A program made the position numbers and the translations under genes. 64,000 bases of DNA from Aeromonas eucrenophila. GTDB taxonomy: Bacteria > Pseudomonadota > Gammaproteobacteria > Enterobacterales > Aeromonadaceae. The stretch is taken from assembly GCF_000819865.1 (NCBI RefSeq), contig NZ_CDDF01000006.1, positions 45,197-109,196 of the forward strand. The letters are read 5' to 3'. Shown here in pieces: positions 21,104 through 30,356 of this stretch; the first letter of the stretch is position 1; each line of letters opens with the position of its first letter. A model generated the notes under the pieces. It worked only from the letters and a program-made list of their open reading frames with translations, was not told the DNA's origin and made no database searches.

Positions 21104-21862
21104 ATGAAATCGACCATCAAGCTGATATCCGGCGCCGCCATTCTGCTGGCCACCCTGTCTGGCCAGGCCATCGCCCAGGAAACCATCAAGGTCGGCATGT
21201 CCGGCAAATATTTCCCGTTCACCTTCGTCAAGCAGGACAAGCTGCAGGGCTTCGAGGTAGACATGTGGAACCAGATCGGTGAGCGCGCCGGCTACAAGGT
21301 CGAATTCGTCACCGCCAGCTTCTCCGGCCTGTTCGGCATGCTGGAAACCGGTCGCGTCGATACCATCTCCAACCAGATCACCATCACCGACGAGCGCAAG
21401 GCCAAGTACGCCTTCTCCCAACCCTATGTCTATGACGGCGCCCAGATCGTGGTGCGCAAGGGCAACGACAGCATCCACGGTCTCAAGGATCTGGAAGGCA
21501 AGACTGTCGCGGTGAACCTCGGCTCCAACTTCGAAGAGCTGCTGCGCAAGAACGACCCGAACAAGAAGATCGACGTTCGTACCTATGACTCCAGCTTCGA
21601 GCAGGACGTCGCCCTGGGCCGCATCGATGCCTTCGTGATGGACCGCGTCTCCACCGCCCAGCTGATCAAGGAATCCAAGCTGCCGCTGCAACAGGCTGGC
21701 AAGCCATTCGAGACCATCGAGAACGCCCTGCCCTTCCTGAAGACCCCGGAAAAACAGGCCGTGCTGAAGAAAGTTGACGATGCCCTGACCGCCATGCGTA
21801 AAGACGGCTCCCTGCGTCAAATCTCCGAAAAATGGTTCGCTGCGGACATCACCACTAAATAA
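21104..21862 (+). CDS. Polar amino-acid ABC importer, periplasmic binding protein
   Basis: This secreted solute-binding protein of family 3 captures an amino acid for the adjacent permease. The 252-aa precursor has a Sec signal peptide (~1-24, ending SGQAIA before QETIKVG) and family-3 signatures GFEVDMWNQIGERAG, GRVDTISNQITITDERKAKYAFSQPY and GRIDAFVMDR. Sequence alone does not settle the ligand; cystine or another polar amino acid is likely. ATG 21104 follows AGAGAGGA. The upstream region has an AT-rich palindrome GGTTAT-N5-ATAACC (20994-21010). It forms an operon with the next two genes, separated from the permease by no gap. Confidence 0.88.
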   Translation: MKSTIKLISGAAILLATLSGQAIAQETIKVGMSGKYFPFTFVKQDKLQGFEVDMWNQIGERAGYKVEFVTASFSGLFGMLETGRVDTISNQITITDERKAKYAFSQPYVYDGAQIVVRKGNDSIHGLKDLEGKTVAVNLGSNFEELLRKNDPNKKIDVRTYDSSFEQDVALGRIDAFVMDRVSTAQLIKESKLPLQQAGKPFETIENALPFLKTPEKQAVLKKVDDALTAMRKDGSLRQISEKWFAADITTK

Positions 21863-22531
21863 ATGATGCATTTCGATCTCGAGTACACGCTCGGGCTGTT
21901 CCCCATCCTGCTCAAGTATCTGGGCACCACGATGGAAATGGCCCTGTGGGGATTCGTATTGGCACTCGTACTGTCGCTGGCCCTGGCGATAGTGCGGGTG
22001 TTTCGCGTTCCCGCGATTCACTGGCTGGCGATGCTGTATATCTCGTTCTTTCGGGGTACTCCCCTGCTCGTCCAGCTGTTCCTGCTCTATTACGGCCTGC
22101 CGCAACTGTTCCCCGTCTTCGTGGGGATGGATGCCTTTACCGCCGCCATCATAGGCCTGACCCTGCACTTCGCCGCCTACATGGCCGAGTCGATTCGGGC
22201 CGCCATTCTGGGCATCCACAAGAGCCAGATGGAGGCAGCCCTCAGCATCGGCATGAGTCGCTACCAGGCGATGCAGCGGATCATACTGCCGCAGGCGGCC
22301 CGCATAGCGACTCCGTCTCTGATGAACTACTTCATCGACATGATCAAGAGCACCTCCCTGGCCTTCACCCTGGGGGTCGCGGAGATCATGGGCAAGGCGC
22401 AGATGGAAGCCGCCTCCTCCTTCAAGTTCTTTGAGAGCTTCATGGCGGTGGCGCTGGTCTACTGGGTCGTGGTCATCTTCTTCACCCGCTTGCAGCATCT
22501 GCTGGAAGTGCGTCTTAACCGCGCCTATTAA
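21863..22531 (+). CDS. Polar amino-acid ABC importer, permease
   Basis: This 222-aa inner-membrane permease has about five hydrophobic segments and belongs to the HisMQ/GlnP family. The EAA loop for contact with the ATPase is visible (EAALSIGMSRYQAMQRIILPQA). It starts right after the binding-protein stop; ATG 21866 is an equally possible start. A single permease gene implies a homodimer, as in cystine and glutamine importers. Confidence 0.9.
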   Translation: MMHFDLEYTLGLFPILLKYLGTTMEMALWGFVLALVLSLALAIVRVFRVPAIHWLAMLYISFFRGTPLLVQLFLLYYGLPQLFPVFVGMDAFTAAIIGLTLHFAAYMAESIRAAILGIHKSQMEAALSIGMSRYQAMQRIILPQAARIATPSLMNYFIDMIKSTSLAFTLGVAEIMGKAQMEAASSFKFFESFMAVALVYWVVVIFFTRLQHLLEVRLNRAY

Positions 22532-22540
22532 GGAGGGCCG

Positions 22541-23275
22541 ATGATCAAACTTAGCGGCCTGTCCAAGGCCTTTCACGGCAATCAGGTGCTCAACGGCATC
22601 GATCTGGAGGTCAAGAAGGGGGAAATAGTGGTCATTATCGGCCCCTCGGGGACCGGTAAATCGACCCTGTTGCGCTGCCTGAACCTGCTGGAGACCCCGG
22701 ATGCCGGTGCACTTGCCATCGACGACCTGCAGTTGGATCTGGCCCGTGCCAGCGAGCAGCAGGCCATCGAACTGCGCAAGCGCGCCTCCTTCGTGTTCCA
22801 GAATTACGCCCTGTTTGCCAACAAGACGGCGCTGGACAACATCGCCGAAGGGCTGATCACCGTCTGGAAGCAGCCCAAGGCGGAGGCCCGCGCCACTGCG
22901 CTGGGCATCCTCAAGGACATAGGGCTCGCCGACAAGCAGGATGCCTACCCGGCGTCACTGTCAGGCGGCCAGCAGCAGCGCGTCGGCATAGGGCGCGCCA
23001 TGGCGGCCCACTCCAAGGTGATTCTGTTCGATGAACCCACCTCTGCACTGGATCCCGAATGGGTCGATGAAGTGCTGGGCCTGATGAAACTGCTCGCCAG
23101 CCAGCACCAGACCATGGTGGTGGTGACCCACGAGATCGAGTTTGCCCGTGATGTCGCCGATCGGGTGATCTTCATGGAAGGAGGCAGGATCGTGGAACAG
23201 GGCCCACCGAGCCAGATATTGGTCGATCCGCAGGATCCCCGTACCCGGGAATTCCTGCGGAAAGTGCTTAAATAG
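22541..23275 (+). CDS. Polar amino-acid ABC importer, ATPase
   Basis: This 244-aa cytoplasmic ABC ATPase powers the importer. Walker [10 protein letters not shown], signature [16 protein letters not shown], Walker [16 protein letters not shown] and the switch histidine in [13 protein letters not shown] are all intact. It follows the permease by nine bases with AAGGAGG as ribosome site and closes the operon before a terminator. Confidence 0.94.
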   Translation: MIKLSGLSKAFHGNQVLNGIDLEVKKGEIVVIIGPSGTGKSTLLRCLNLLETPDAGALAIDDLQLDLARASEQQAIELRKRASFVFQNYALFANKTALDNIAEGLITVWKQPKAEARATALGILKDIGLADKQDAYPASLSGGQQQRVGIGRAMAAHSKVILFDEPTSALDPEWVDEVLGLMKLLASQHQTMVVVTHEIEFARDVADRVIFMEGGRIVEQGPPSQILVDPQDPRTREFLRKVLK

Positions 23276-23285
23276 CTCTCTCTTT

Positions 23286-23309
23286 GGCGGCCTTGCCGCC
23301 TTTTTTCTT
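23286..23309 (+). terminator. Terminator of the amino-acid ABC operon
   Basis: GGCGG-CCTT-CCGCC style stem followed by six T residues, directly after the ATPase gene. Confidence 0.75.
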
Positions 23310-23318
23310 GGAGGATCC

Positions 23319-23544
23319 TTGTTTAACCCCGGGTTGCCAGTATAATTCGGGACCCTTGATCCTTCGGATCCTGTCAGCTTTCACCGTCTCTTTGATGAGT
23401 CAGTGCAAGATGAGGGGTGCGGCGGATTGACGAGAAGCCGAACTCTGTTTAGAATTCGGCCTCTTTTGCTAGTCGTCACACGCTATAGCTGGCGCGTCGG
23501 CTAAGTGTGACAATCAAAACTGTACAGAAATACGGAATCGAATC
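23319..23544 (+). promoter_or_regulatory. rpmH promoter region with two promoters and leader hairpins
   Basis: Two good sigma-70 promoters precede rpmH: TTGTTT (23319) with TATAAT (23341-23346, 16-bp spacer), and TTGACG (23427) with TAGAAT (23450-23455, 17-bp spacer). The second -10 lies inside a terminator-like hairpin, GCCGAA...TTCGGC followed by CTCTTTT (~23437-23466). Further on GTCACAC (~23475) pairs with GTGTGAC (~23511). These structures suggest attenuation or leader control of the rpmH-rnpA transcript. Confidence 0.6.
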
Positions 23545-23679
23545 ATGAAACGTACTTTTCAACCGTCCAACCTGAAGCGCAAGCGCTCTCACGGTTTCCG
23601 CGCTCGCATGGCTACTGCCAACGGTCGCAAGGTTCTGGCCGCTCGTCGTGCCAAGGGTCGTGCCCGCCTGGTAGTCTAA
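23545..23679 (+). CDS. rpmH: 50S ribosomal protein L34
   Basis: This 44-aa, very basic protein is a component of the large ribosomal subunit. The N-terminus [20 protein letters not shown] and the C-terminal RRAKGRARL are diagnostic of L34. Its stop codon overlaps the rnpA start by one base (TAATG). It is shorter than many ORF-length cut-offs but unmistakable, and it heads the conserved rpmH-rnpA-yidD-yidC-mnmE cluster. Confidence 0.97.
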   Translation: MKRTFQPSNLKRKRSHGFRARMATANGRKVLAARRAKGRARLVV

Positions 23680-24038
23680 TGCCTACCCAGCACACCTTCT
23701 CTCGGGAGTTACGTCTGTTAACTCCCGAACACTTCAAACGCGTTTTCGCCGAGCCTGTCCGGGCCGCTTCTCCGCAAATTACACTTCTTGCTTGCCCCAA
23801 CACTCTCGAACATCCCCGTCTTGGCCTCGCCGTGCCCAAAAAAGCACTCAAGCGTGCGGTCTGGCGTAACCGTGTCAAACGAGTGGTACGGGAGAGCTTC
23901 CGTCTCAATCAGGCCAATCTGCCCGCTATCGACATCGTCGTTATCGCCAAGGGTGGCGTCAAAGAGATGGATAACGAGGAGTTGTTCAAGTTACTGGAAA
24001 AGCTATGGCGCACTCTGTCACGCCGTTGCAATGGGTAG
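23679..24038 (+). CDS. rnpA: Ribonuclease P protein component
   Basis: RnpA is the protein subunit of RNase P, which matures tRNA 5' ends with the M1 RNA. The 119-aa basic protein has the [16 protein letters not shown] opening and the central RNR-type motif ([18 protein letters not shown]) that binds RNA. It overlaps rpmH by one base and yidD by 34 bases. Confidence 0.95.
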   Translation: MPTQHTFSRELRLLTPEHFKRVFAEPVRAASPQITLLACPNTLEHPRLGLAVPKKALKRAVWRNRVKRVVRESFRLNQANLPAIDIVVIAKGGVKEMDNEELFKLLEKLWRTLSRRCNG

Positions 24039-24253
24039 CTATCAAACTGATACGCCTGTATCAGCTAATCATTAGTCCCCTGCTCGGGCCGCGCTGCCGT
24101 TTCACTCCGACTTGTTCCCAATTTGCGATAGAAGCCATCCGACTTCACGGTTTCATAAAAGGCGTTTGGTTAGCTAGCAAACGTCTATTAAAATGCCATC
24201 CCTTATCCGAGGGTGGTTATGACCCGGTTCCGCAACCAAAGCGAAGAAACTGA
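24005..24253 (+). CDS. yidD: YidD, membrane protein insertion efficiency factor
   Basis: This 82-aa inner-membrane-associated protein assists YidC-dependent insertion. Conserved family segments are [20 protein letters not shown] with paired cysteines ([11 protein letters not shown]) and [14 protein letters not shown]. It starts inside rnpA and ends five bases before yidC, the usual arrangement. Confidence 0.93.
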   Translation: MAHSVTPLQWVAIKLIRLYQLIISPLLGPRCRFTPTCSQFAIEAIRLHGFIKGVWLASKRLLKCHPLSEGGYDPVPQPKRRN

Positions 24254-24258
24254 AGACT

Positions 24259-25905
24259 ATGGAATCACAACGCAATTTACTTCTGATCGGTTTGCTGTTC
24301 GTGAGCTTCTTGCTCTGGCAACAGTGGGAGTCCGACAAGGCTCCGAAGCCCGCCCCGGTTACCGTGGCCCAAACCGAACATTTCGTGCCTGAAGCCGGTC
24401 AGACCGGTGATATTCCTCAGGTTTCCGAGCAAGCCAACGCCACCGCCGCACGCAAGCTTGTGACTGTCTCCTCCGACGTACTCAAGCTGACCCTGGATAC
24501 CCAGGGTGGTGACATCGTCTCTGCCGAACTGCTGGCCCACAAGCTGGAAGAAGGCAAGGAACAGGCGTTCACGCTGCTGACCAGCCAACCTGCGCACATC
24601 TACGTTGCCCAGAGCGGCCTGGTGGGTCGTGATGGCCCGGACAGCCAGCCTCAGGGTCGTCCTACCTATGAAGCCGCCCAGACCAGCTACCAGCTGGCCG
24701 ACGGTCAGGATCAAGTCGTGGTTCCCATGACCTGGACCGACAGCAAGGGTGTGGTCTTCACCAAGGAATTCGTGCTCAAGCGCGGTGACTATGCGATTGG
24801 CGTCGATTACAAGATCGACAACAAATCCGCCGAACCGGTTCAGGTGCAGTTCTATGGTCAGCTGAAGCAGACCGTGACCACGCCGAAGGATCAGGAAGGT
24901 CATGCCATGGTGGCCAGCGCCTACCGTGGTGGTGCCTTCTCCAGCGAAGACACCCGCTACAAGAAATACACCTTCGACGAGATGAAGGATGCCGACCTGA
25001 ACAAGACCACCAAGGGTGGTTGGGTCGCCATGCTGCAACACTACTTCGTCTCTGCCTGGGCGCCGAATGCCGACGACACCAACAGCTTCTACAGCCGCGT
25101 GATCCCGGGTAAAGACCAGGCCATCATCGGCTACAAGGCGCCACTGGTTGACGTAGCCGCCGGCCAACAAGCCGAAGTGGGCAGCAAGCTGTGGGTTGGT
25201 CCCAAGCTGCAAGACCAGATGGCCAAGGTGGCAAACCACCTCGACCTGACCGTCGACTACGGCTGGCTCTGGTTCATCGCCCAACCGCTGCACTGGCTGC
25301 TGACCGTGTTCCACGGTTTCGTCCAGAACTGGGGTGTGGCCATCATCATGCTGACCCTGCTGGTGCGCGGTATCATGTTCCCGCTGACCAAGGCCCAGTA
25401 CACCTCCATGGCCAAGATGCGCATGCTGCAACCCAAGCTGGCTGCGCTCAAGGAACGCTTCGGTGACGATCGCCAGAAGATGTCCCAGGGCATGATGGAG
25501 CTGTACAAGAAGGAGAAGGTCAACCCGCTCGGTGGCTGTCTGCCGATCCTGGTGCAGATGCCCATCTTCATCGCCCTCTACTGGGCACTGATGGAGTCGG
25601 TTGAACTGCGTCATGCGCCGTTCGCCCTGTGGATCACCGACCTGTCGGTGAAGGACCCCTTCTTCGTACTGCCGATCCTCATGGGTGCCTCCATGTGGTA
25701 TCTGCAGAAGATGAGCCCGACCACCATTACCGACCCGATGCAGCAGAAGGTGATGCAGTTCATGCCGATCATCTTCACCTTCATGTTCCTCTGGTTCCCG
25801 GCTGGTCTGACCCTGTACTGGCTGGTGAGTAACGTCATCTCCATCACCCAGCAGACCATCATCTATCGTCAGCTGGAGAAGAAAGGCCTGCACACCCGCA
25901 GCTAA
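24259..25905 (+). CDS. yidC: YidC, membrane protein insertase
   Basis: YidC inserts membrane proteins, including the F0 c subunit, alone or with SecYEG. Its 548 aa match E. coli. There is an N-terminal membrane anchor (~5-20), a large periplasmic domain (~35-340), then a core of five transmembrane segments starting near WFIAQPLHWLLTVFH with the hydrophilic hairpin (MLQPKLAALKERFGDDRQKM) and the NPLGGCLPILVQMPIFIALYW region. It follows yidD by five bases and is followed by a terminator. Confidence 0.97.
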   Translation: MESQRNLLLIGLLFVSFLLWQQWESDKAPKPAPVTVAQTEHFVPEAGQTGDIPQVSEQANATAARKLVTVSSDVLKLTLDTQGGDIVSAELLAHKLEEGKEQAFTLLTSQPAHIYVAQSGLVGRDGPDSQPQGRPTYEAAQTSYQLADGQDQVVVPMTWTDSKGVVFTKEFVLKRGDYAIGVDYKIDNKSAEPVQVQFYGQLKQTVTTPKDQEGHAMVASAYRGGAFSSEDTRYKKYTFDEMKDADLNKTTKGGWVAMLQHYFVSAWAPNADDTNSFYSRVIPGKDQAIIGYKAPLVDVAAGQQAEVGSKLWVGPKLQDQMAKVANHLDLTVDYGWLWFIAQPLHWLLTVFHGFVQNWGVAIIMLTLLVRGIMFPLTKAQYTSMAKMRMLQPKLAALKERFGDDRQKMSQGMMELYKKEKVNPLGGCLPILVQMPIFIALYWALMESVELRHAPFALWITDLSVKDPFFVLPILMGASMWYLQKMSPTTITDPMQQKVMQFMPIIFTFMFLWFPAGLTLYWLVSNVISITQQTIIYRQLEKKGLHTRS

Positions 25906-25924
25906 TCTTCCTCGATGACAAAAG

Positions 25925-25950
25925 AGGCGGCCTTCGGGCCGCCTTTTTTA
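25925..25950 (+). terminator. Terminator between yidC and mnmE
   Basis: AGGCGGCC-TTCG-GGCCGCCT with a UUCG tetraloop and six T residues. mnmE probably has its own promoter or receives read-through. Confidence 0.85.
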
Positions 25951-25989
25951 TTACAATGTCCGCAATCACCGAACAGACGAGTCAAGCAC

Positions 25990-27351
25990 ATGACAACAGA
26001 TACGATCGTGGCACAGGCCACCGCCCCCGGTCGGGGTGGCGTCGGCATAGTCCGGGTCTCGGGCCCCGCCGCCCAACAGGTCGCCGAGGTGGTACTCGGC
26101 AAGTTGCCTCGAGTGCGTTACGCCGAATATCTGCCGTTCAATGACGAGCAGGGCCAGCCGCTGGATCAGGGCATAGCCCTGCTGTTCAAGGCCCCCAACA
26201 GCTTCACCGGCGAAGACGTGCTGGAGCTGCAGGGTCACGGTGGCCCTGTCATCCTGGACATGCTGATCCGTCGCATCCTGCAGATTGACGGCATCCGCCC
26301 CGCTCGCCCCGGCGAGTTCAGCGAGCGCGCCTTCCTCAACGACAAGCTGGATCTGGCCCAGGCCGAGGCCATCGCCGATCTGATCGAGGCCTCCAGCGAG
26401 CAGGCCGCCCGCAGCGCCATGCACTCCCTGCAGGGCCAGTTCTCCGGCAAGGTGCAGCAGCTGGTGGAGAGTCTCACCCGGTTGCGGATCTACGTGGAGG
26501 CCGCCATCGACTTCCCGGACGAGGAGATCGACTTCCTCTCCGACGGCAAGGTGGCGGGGGATCTCTACGCCATCATGGACGAGCTGGATGCCGTGCGTGG
26601 CGAGGCCAAGCAGGGCGCCCTGCTGCGGGAAGGGATGAAGGTGGTGATCGCCGGTCGTCCCAATGCCGGCAAGTCGAGCCTGCTCAACGCCCTGGCCGGC
26701 CGCGAGTCCGCCATCGTCACCGAAATTGCCGGCACCACCCGCGACGTGCTGCGCGAGCACATCCACCTGGATGGCATGCCGCTGCACATCATCGACACCG
26801 CCGGCCTGCGCGATACCCAGGACAAGGTGGAGCAGATCGGCATAGAGCGCGCCTGGGCCGAGATAGAACAGGCCGATCGGGTGCTGTTTATGGTGGATGG
26901 CACCACGACCGATGCCATAGACCCCCACGAGATCTGGCCGGAATTTGTTGATCGGTTGCCAAAAAACATCGGCCTCACGGTGGTGCGCAACAAGGCCGAT
27001 CTGACCGGCGAGGATCTGGCACCGAGCCAGGAACTGGGCCACGCCGTCTACCGCATCTCCGCCAAGACCGAGCTGGGGCTGCCCGCCCTGCGGGAGCACC
27101 TGAAGGCCTGCATGGGCTTCCAGGGCAACACCGAGGGGGGCTTTATGGCCCGCCGTCGCCACCTGGATGCGCTGGAGCGCGCCGCCGAACGGCTGCTGGT
27201 GGCGAAAGAGCAGCTTGAGGTCTACGTGGCCGGTGAGCTGGTGGCCGAGGAGCTGCGCCTGGCGCAGGAGTCGTTATCCGAGATCACCGGTGAATTCAGC
27301 TCGGACGATCTGCTTGGCCGCATCTTCTCCAGCTTCTGCATCGGCAAATAA
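25990..27351 (+). CDS. mnmE: MnmE, tRNA wobble-uridine modification GTPase
   Basis: MnmE works with MnmG (at 36323) to install the cmnm5 group on U34 of several tRNAs. From ATG 25990 it is 453 aa, the family length; the frame continues upstream across the yidC terminator, which argues against the longer form. Visible features are the N-terminal folate-binding domain ([22 protein letters not shown]), the G domain with [19 protein letters not shown] and DTAGLR, NKAD, and the C-terminal CIGK cysteine motif. Confidence 0.97.
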   Translation: MTTDTIVAQATAPGRGGVGIVRVSGPAAQQVAEVVLGKLPRVRYAEYLPFNDEQGQPLDQGIALLFKAPNSFTGEDVLELQGHGGPVILDMLIRRILQIDGIRPARPGEFSERAFLNDKLDLAQAEAIADLIEASSEQAARSAMHSLQGQFSGKVQQLVESLTRLRIYVEAAIDFPDEEIDFLSDGKVAGDLYAIMDELDAVRGEAKQGALLREGMKVVIAGRPNAGKSSLLNALAGRESAIVTEIAGTTRDVLREHIHLDGMPLHIIDTAGLRDTQDKVEQIGIERAWAEIEQADRVLFMVDGTTTDAIDPHEIWPEFVDRLPKNIGLTVVRNKADLTGEDLAPSQELGHAVYRISAKTELGLPALREHLKACMGFQGNTEGGFMARRRHLDALERAAERLLVAKEQLEVYVAGELVAEELRLAQESLSEITGEFSSDDLLGRIFSSFCIGK

Positions 27352-27370
27352 CGCCGCACGGCAGACAATA

Positions 27371-27399
27371 AAAAGCCCGGGTTCATCCCGGGCTTTTTT
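27371..27399. terminator. Bidirectional terminator between mnmE and fhuB
   Basis: AAAAGCCCGGG-TTCAT-CCCGGGCTTTTTT; A- and T-runs on both sides serve both convergent genes. Confidence 0.85.
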
Positions 27400-27420
27400 G
27401 TGCGTTTTTTCTGCGAAAAC

Positions 27421-29403
27421 CTATAGCCGGCGCAGGCACCACATGAAGTAAGCGCCCCCTAACAGGGTGGAGACCAGCCCGACCGGCACCTCCTGCGGGA
27501 ACAGCACCTGCTGGCCGACCCAGTCCGCCAGCACCATCAGCAGGGCGCCGCAACCGGCCGCACCGAGCAGGTGCCAGCGCGCCCGCACCAGCCCCATCAG
27601 CTTGGCCATGTGCGGCGCCAGCAGGCCGGCGAAGGAGAGCGGGCCTATCACCAGGGTCGCGCTGGCGGTGAGCACCGCCACCAGCAGCAGTATGATGAGC
27701 TGGGCACGGTTGAGGCGGATACCGAGGGCCGTAGCCACCGCCGGTCCCATGGGCATCAGATCGAGCCAGCGGCTCACCAGCAGGCAGACCCCCAGCATCA
27801 GCAGCGCCAGCCCAGTCAGGCCATAGCCCACCGGCAGGGTGACGTAATAGGTGGAGCCGGACATCCAGGAGAGCAGCTGCTGCACCCGCAGATCGCCGTT
27901 GGCGAGTGCTATGGCCTGCAGCGGCTCGAACAGCGCCGTGATGGCGATGCCGGACAGCAGGATCCGCTCCGGCTGGAAGCCGTGCTTGCGATTGACCAGC
28001 ACCAGCAGCAACAGGCTACCGAAGGCCCCCAGCAGGCCTCCCAGCAGCAACATGGGCAGTGGCAAGGCGGGCAGCAGCAAGGCCGTCGCTATCACCCCCA
28101 TGAAGGTGCCGCCGCTCACCCCCAGCAACTCCGGGCTCGCCATGGGATTGTTGCTGACCCGCTGCAACAGGGTGCCCGCCAGCGCCAGCAGCACGCCGGC
28201 CGCACCGGCCGCCAGGGTGCGTGGCAGGCGCCACTCCAGCTGGGCCTGCCAACGCAGCCAGCTCGGCCAATCCCAACCGTGCATCCCCTGGCCAAACAGC
28301 AGGGAGCCCAGGATGGCAACGACCAAGCCGACCAGCATCAGACCGATGAGGCGACGCGGTGCTGGGTGGCGCTCCACCAGCAGTCCCCCGCCGGTTCTGG
28401 GGGCTCCGGACTTGAAGGAGAGGCGCGGGATCAGCCAGAGCAGCAGCGGTGCCCCCAGCAGCGCCGTCATGGCGCCGGTCGGGATCAGCACCGGCCAGAA
28501 CCGGCTCAAGGATTGCAACAGCAGATCGGTGGCCGCCAGCAGCAGAGCCCCCAGGATGGGGGCCCACAGCAAACGCTGGCCGAGTCGTCTCACCCCCAGC
28601 ATCCGCACCATGGCCGGCGCCGCCAGCCCGATGAAGCCGATCAGCCCCACCACGCTCACCACGCAGGCGGTGACGAAGACCGCGAGGCCGAGCCCGGCGA
28701 AGCGCAACTGCTTGAGGGAGACTCCGAGACTGCGGGCGCTGGCGTCGTCCAGCTCCAGCACCGCGAGCGGGCGGATCAGCAAGGCGGCCAGCAAGCCGGC
28801 CACCGCCAGACGCGGCAGCAGATAGCCGACGCCGCTCCAGCTGTTCTGGGCCAGTGAGCCACTGCCCCACACCAGCAGGCCTTTCAACTCTTCCTGGAAG
28901 AACAGCAGCAGCCCCATGCTGATGGCCGCCAGATAGAGGTTGATCACCAGGCCCGCAAATACGATGACCACAGGGTTGAGCTGACGGCGCCAGGCCAGGG
29001 CAAACACCAGCCCCATGGCGAGGCTGCCCCCGGCCATGGCGATCCACTCCCGGCCGAGCAACAGCCAGGAGGGGGCAAACAGGGTCACCACCATCAGCGC
29101 CAACTGGGCGCCGGAGGCGACCCCCAGGGTGGTGGGGGACGCGAGCGGGTTGCGCAGCACCTGCTGCAACAGGGTGCCGGCCAGTCCGAGGGCTGCGCCG
29201 GCCAGCAGACAGATCGCCAGCCTCGGCAACCAGCTGAAGTGGATCACCGCCTGGCGGGCATCATCCAGCTGGGGCGAGAACAGGGCCTGCCACCAGAGTG
29301 CCTGCGGCAGCTGGCGCGCCAACTCACCACCGGCCAGCAGCAGCGTCAGCGCCAGCAGAGCGAGTCCCGGGCGCTGCAAGGGGGAAGAGATAGCGCGGTT
29401 CAT
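27421..29403 (-). CDS. fhuB: FhuB-like siderophore ABC permease (fused double domain)
   Basis: This 660-aa inner-membrane permease consists of two homologous FecCD/BtuC-type halves (~1-330 and ~345-660), as in FhuB of E. coli, and imports ferric hydroxamates from the periplasm. Both halves carry the family motifs (GAALGLAGTLLQQVLRNPLASP in half one, GVLLALAGTLLQRVSNNPMASPE in half two) and a later GFIGLAAPAMVRML/SFAGLLAPHMAKLM element. It overlaps fhuD by four bases and is the last gene of the operon. Confidence 0.93.
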   Translation of the reverse strand: MNRAISSPLQRPGLALLALTLLLAGGELARQLPQALWWQALFSPQLDDARQAVIHFSWLPRLAICLLAGAALGLAGTLLQQVLRNPLASPTTLGVASGAQLALMVVTLFAPSWLLLGREWIAMAGGSLAMGLVFALAWRRQLNPVVIVFAGLVINLYLAAISMGLLLFFQEELKGLLVWGSGSLAQNSWSGVGYLLPRLAVAGLLAALLIRPLAVLELDDASARSLGVSLKQLRFAGLGLAVFVTACVVSVVGLIGFIGLAAPAMVRMLGVRRLGQRLLWAPILGALLLAATDLLLQSLSRFWPVLIPTGAMTALLGAPLLLWLIPRLSFKSGAPRTGGGLLVERHPAPRRLIGLMLVGLVVAILGSLLFGQGMHGWDWPSWLRWQAQLEWRLPRTLAAGAAGVLLALAGTLLQRVSNNPMASPELLGVSGGTFMGVIATALLLPALPLPMLLLGGLLGAFGSLLLLVLVNRKHGFQPERILLSGIAITALFEPLQAIALANGDLRVQQLLSWMSGSTYYVTLPVGYGLTGLALLMLGVCLLVSRWLDLMPMGPAVATALGIRLNRAQLIILLLVAVLTASATLVIGPLSFAGLLAPHMAKLMGLVRARWHLLGAAGCGALLMVLADWVGQQVLFPQEVPVGLVSTLLGGAYFMWCLRRL

Positions 29404-30341
29404 CGGGCGGCTCCCTGGGTGACCAAATCGGTGCCGGCCTCGCCCTGCAGGGCCTCACTCAGCAAGGTAGCGAAGCGGCGGGCGGCGAGCATGCCACCAA
29501 AGCTCCATGTAGCAGGCAGATGTATTACCGGAGCCTGCTTAACCAGTGGTAGATGCTGCCACAGCCCGGGCTCCTGCAGACGCTCGCTCACCCCCACGGG
29601 CACGGGATCGACCACCACCAGCCTGGCCTGTGAAATGGACAGGAACTGCTCGAGACTGGCGACCGAGAAGCCCCAGGCATTGGTCTCCCCCTGCCAGGCA
29701 TTGCGCAGACCCAGCCGGTTCATCACCGCCTCGAACAGGCTGTGGCGGCCAAATACCCGCACATGGCGCTCATCGATGAACTGCACCACCAACAGGGGCG
29801 GCAGATCCCCGGGCAGTTGTCCCTTCATCTGCGCCAGATCCCGCTCCAGCGTGGCGAGCTGTCGCTCGGCTTCGGCAGTCTTGCCCACCAGTTCGGCTAT
29901 GGTCAGGGTCGCCTCGTGCAGCCGCTGCCACAGATCGGTATCGGGTTCATAGAGCGCGATGGATTGCACCGGTGAGATACGCGACAGGGTCGGCTCAAGG
30001 GGCGCCGCCAGCGGTGAGATGAGGATCAGATCGGGCTTTAGCTCGGCCAGCAGCTCGCGATTGGGCTGGGCCCGCAGGCCTATGTCCACCACCTCGGCGG
30101 GCAGCCTTGGCTCTCCCACCCAGGCGCGATAGGACTCCACATCCCCCATCGCCAGCGGGGTCACGCCCAGCGCCAGCAGGGTCTCGGCTATGGTCCAGTC
30201 GACGGTGGCGATGCGGGGCACAGCCTGGTGCTCGCCAGACGGAGCAGTATCGCCGCTGGCGTTGCTCGCCGGACCGGCCTGCGCAGCCAGCGGTGCCAAC
30301 AGGCAGAGCAGCCAACCCGCCTTTTTCAATGAAGCTCTCAA
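29400..30341 (-). CDS. fhuD: FhuD-like periplasmic siderophore-binding protein
   Basis: This 313-aa protein has a Sec signal peptide (MRASLKKAGWLLCLLAPLAA, cleavage near AQA/GP) and the cluster A-8 binding-protein fold: RIATVDWTIAETLLALGVTPLA, LKPDLILISPL, and a C-terminal WSFGGMLAARRFATLLSEAL. It delivers ferric hydroxamates such as ferrichrome or ferrioxamine to FhuB. It lies between fhuC (15 bp upstream) and fhuB (4-bp overlap). The exact siderophore cannot be read from sequence. Confidence 0.9.
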   Translation of the reverse strand: MRASLKKAGWLLCLLAPLAAQAGPASNASGDTAPSGEHQAVPRIATVDWTIAETLLALGVTPLAMGDVESYRAWVGEPRLPAEVVDIGLRAQPNRELLAELKPDLILISPLAAPLEPTLSRISPVQSIALYEPDTDLWQRLHEATLTIAELVGKTAEAERQLATLERDLAQMKGQLPGDLPPLLVVQFIDERHVRVFGRHSLFEAVMNRLGLRNAWQGETNAWGFSVASLEQFLSISQARLVVVDPVPVGVSERLQEPGLWQHLPLVKQAPVIHLPATWSFGGMLAARRFATLLSEALQGEAGTDLVTQGAAR

Positions 30342-30356
30342 GATAGCGAACCTTGT

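Noticed and set aside
25309..25324. TGTTCCACGG in yidC as a parS site
   Set aside because: Only the left half matches; the palindrome is absent.
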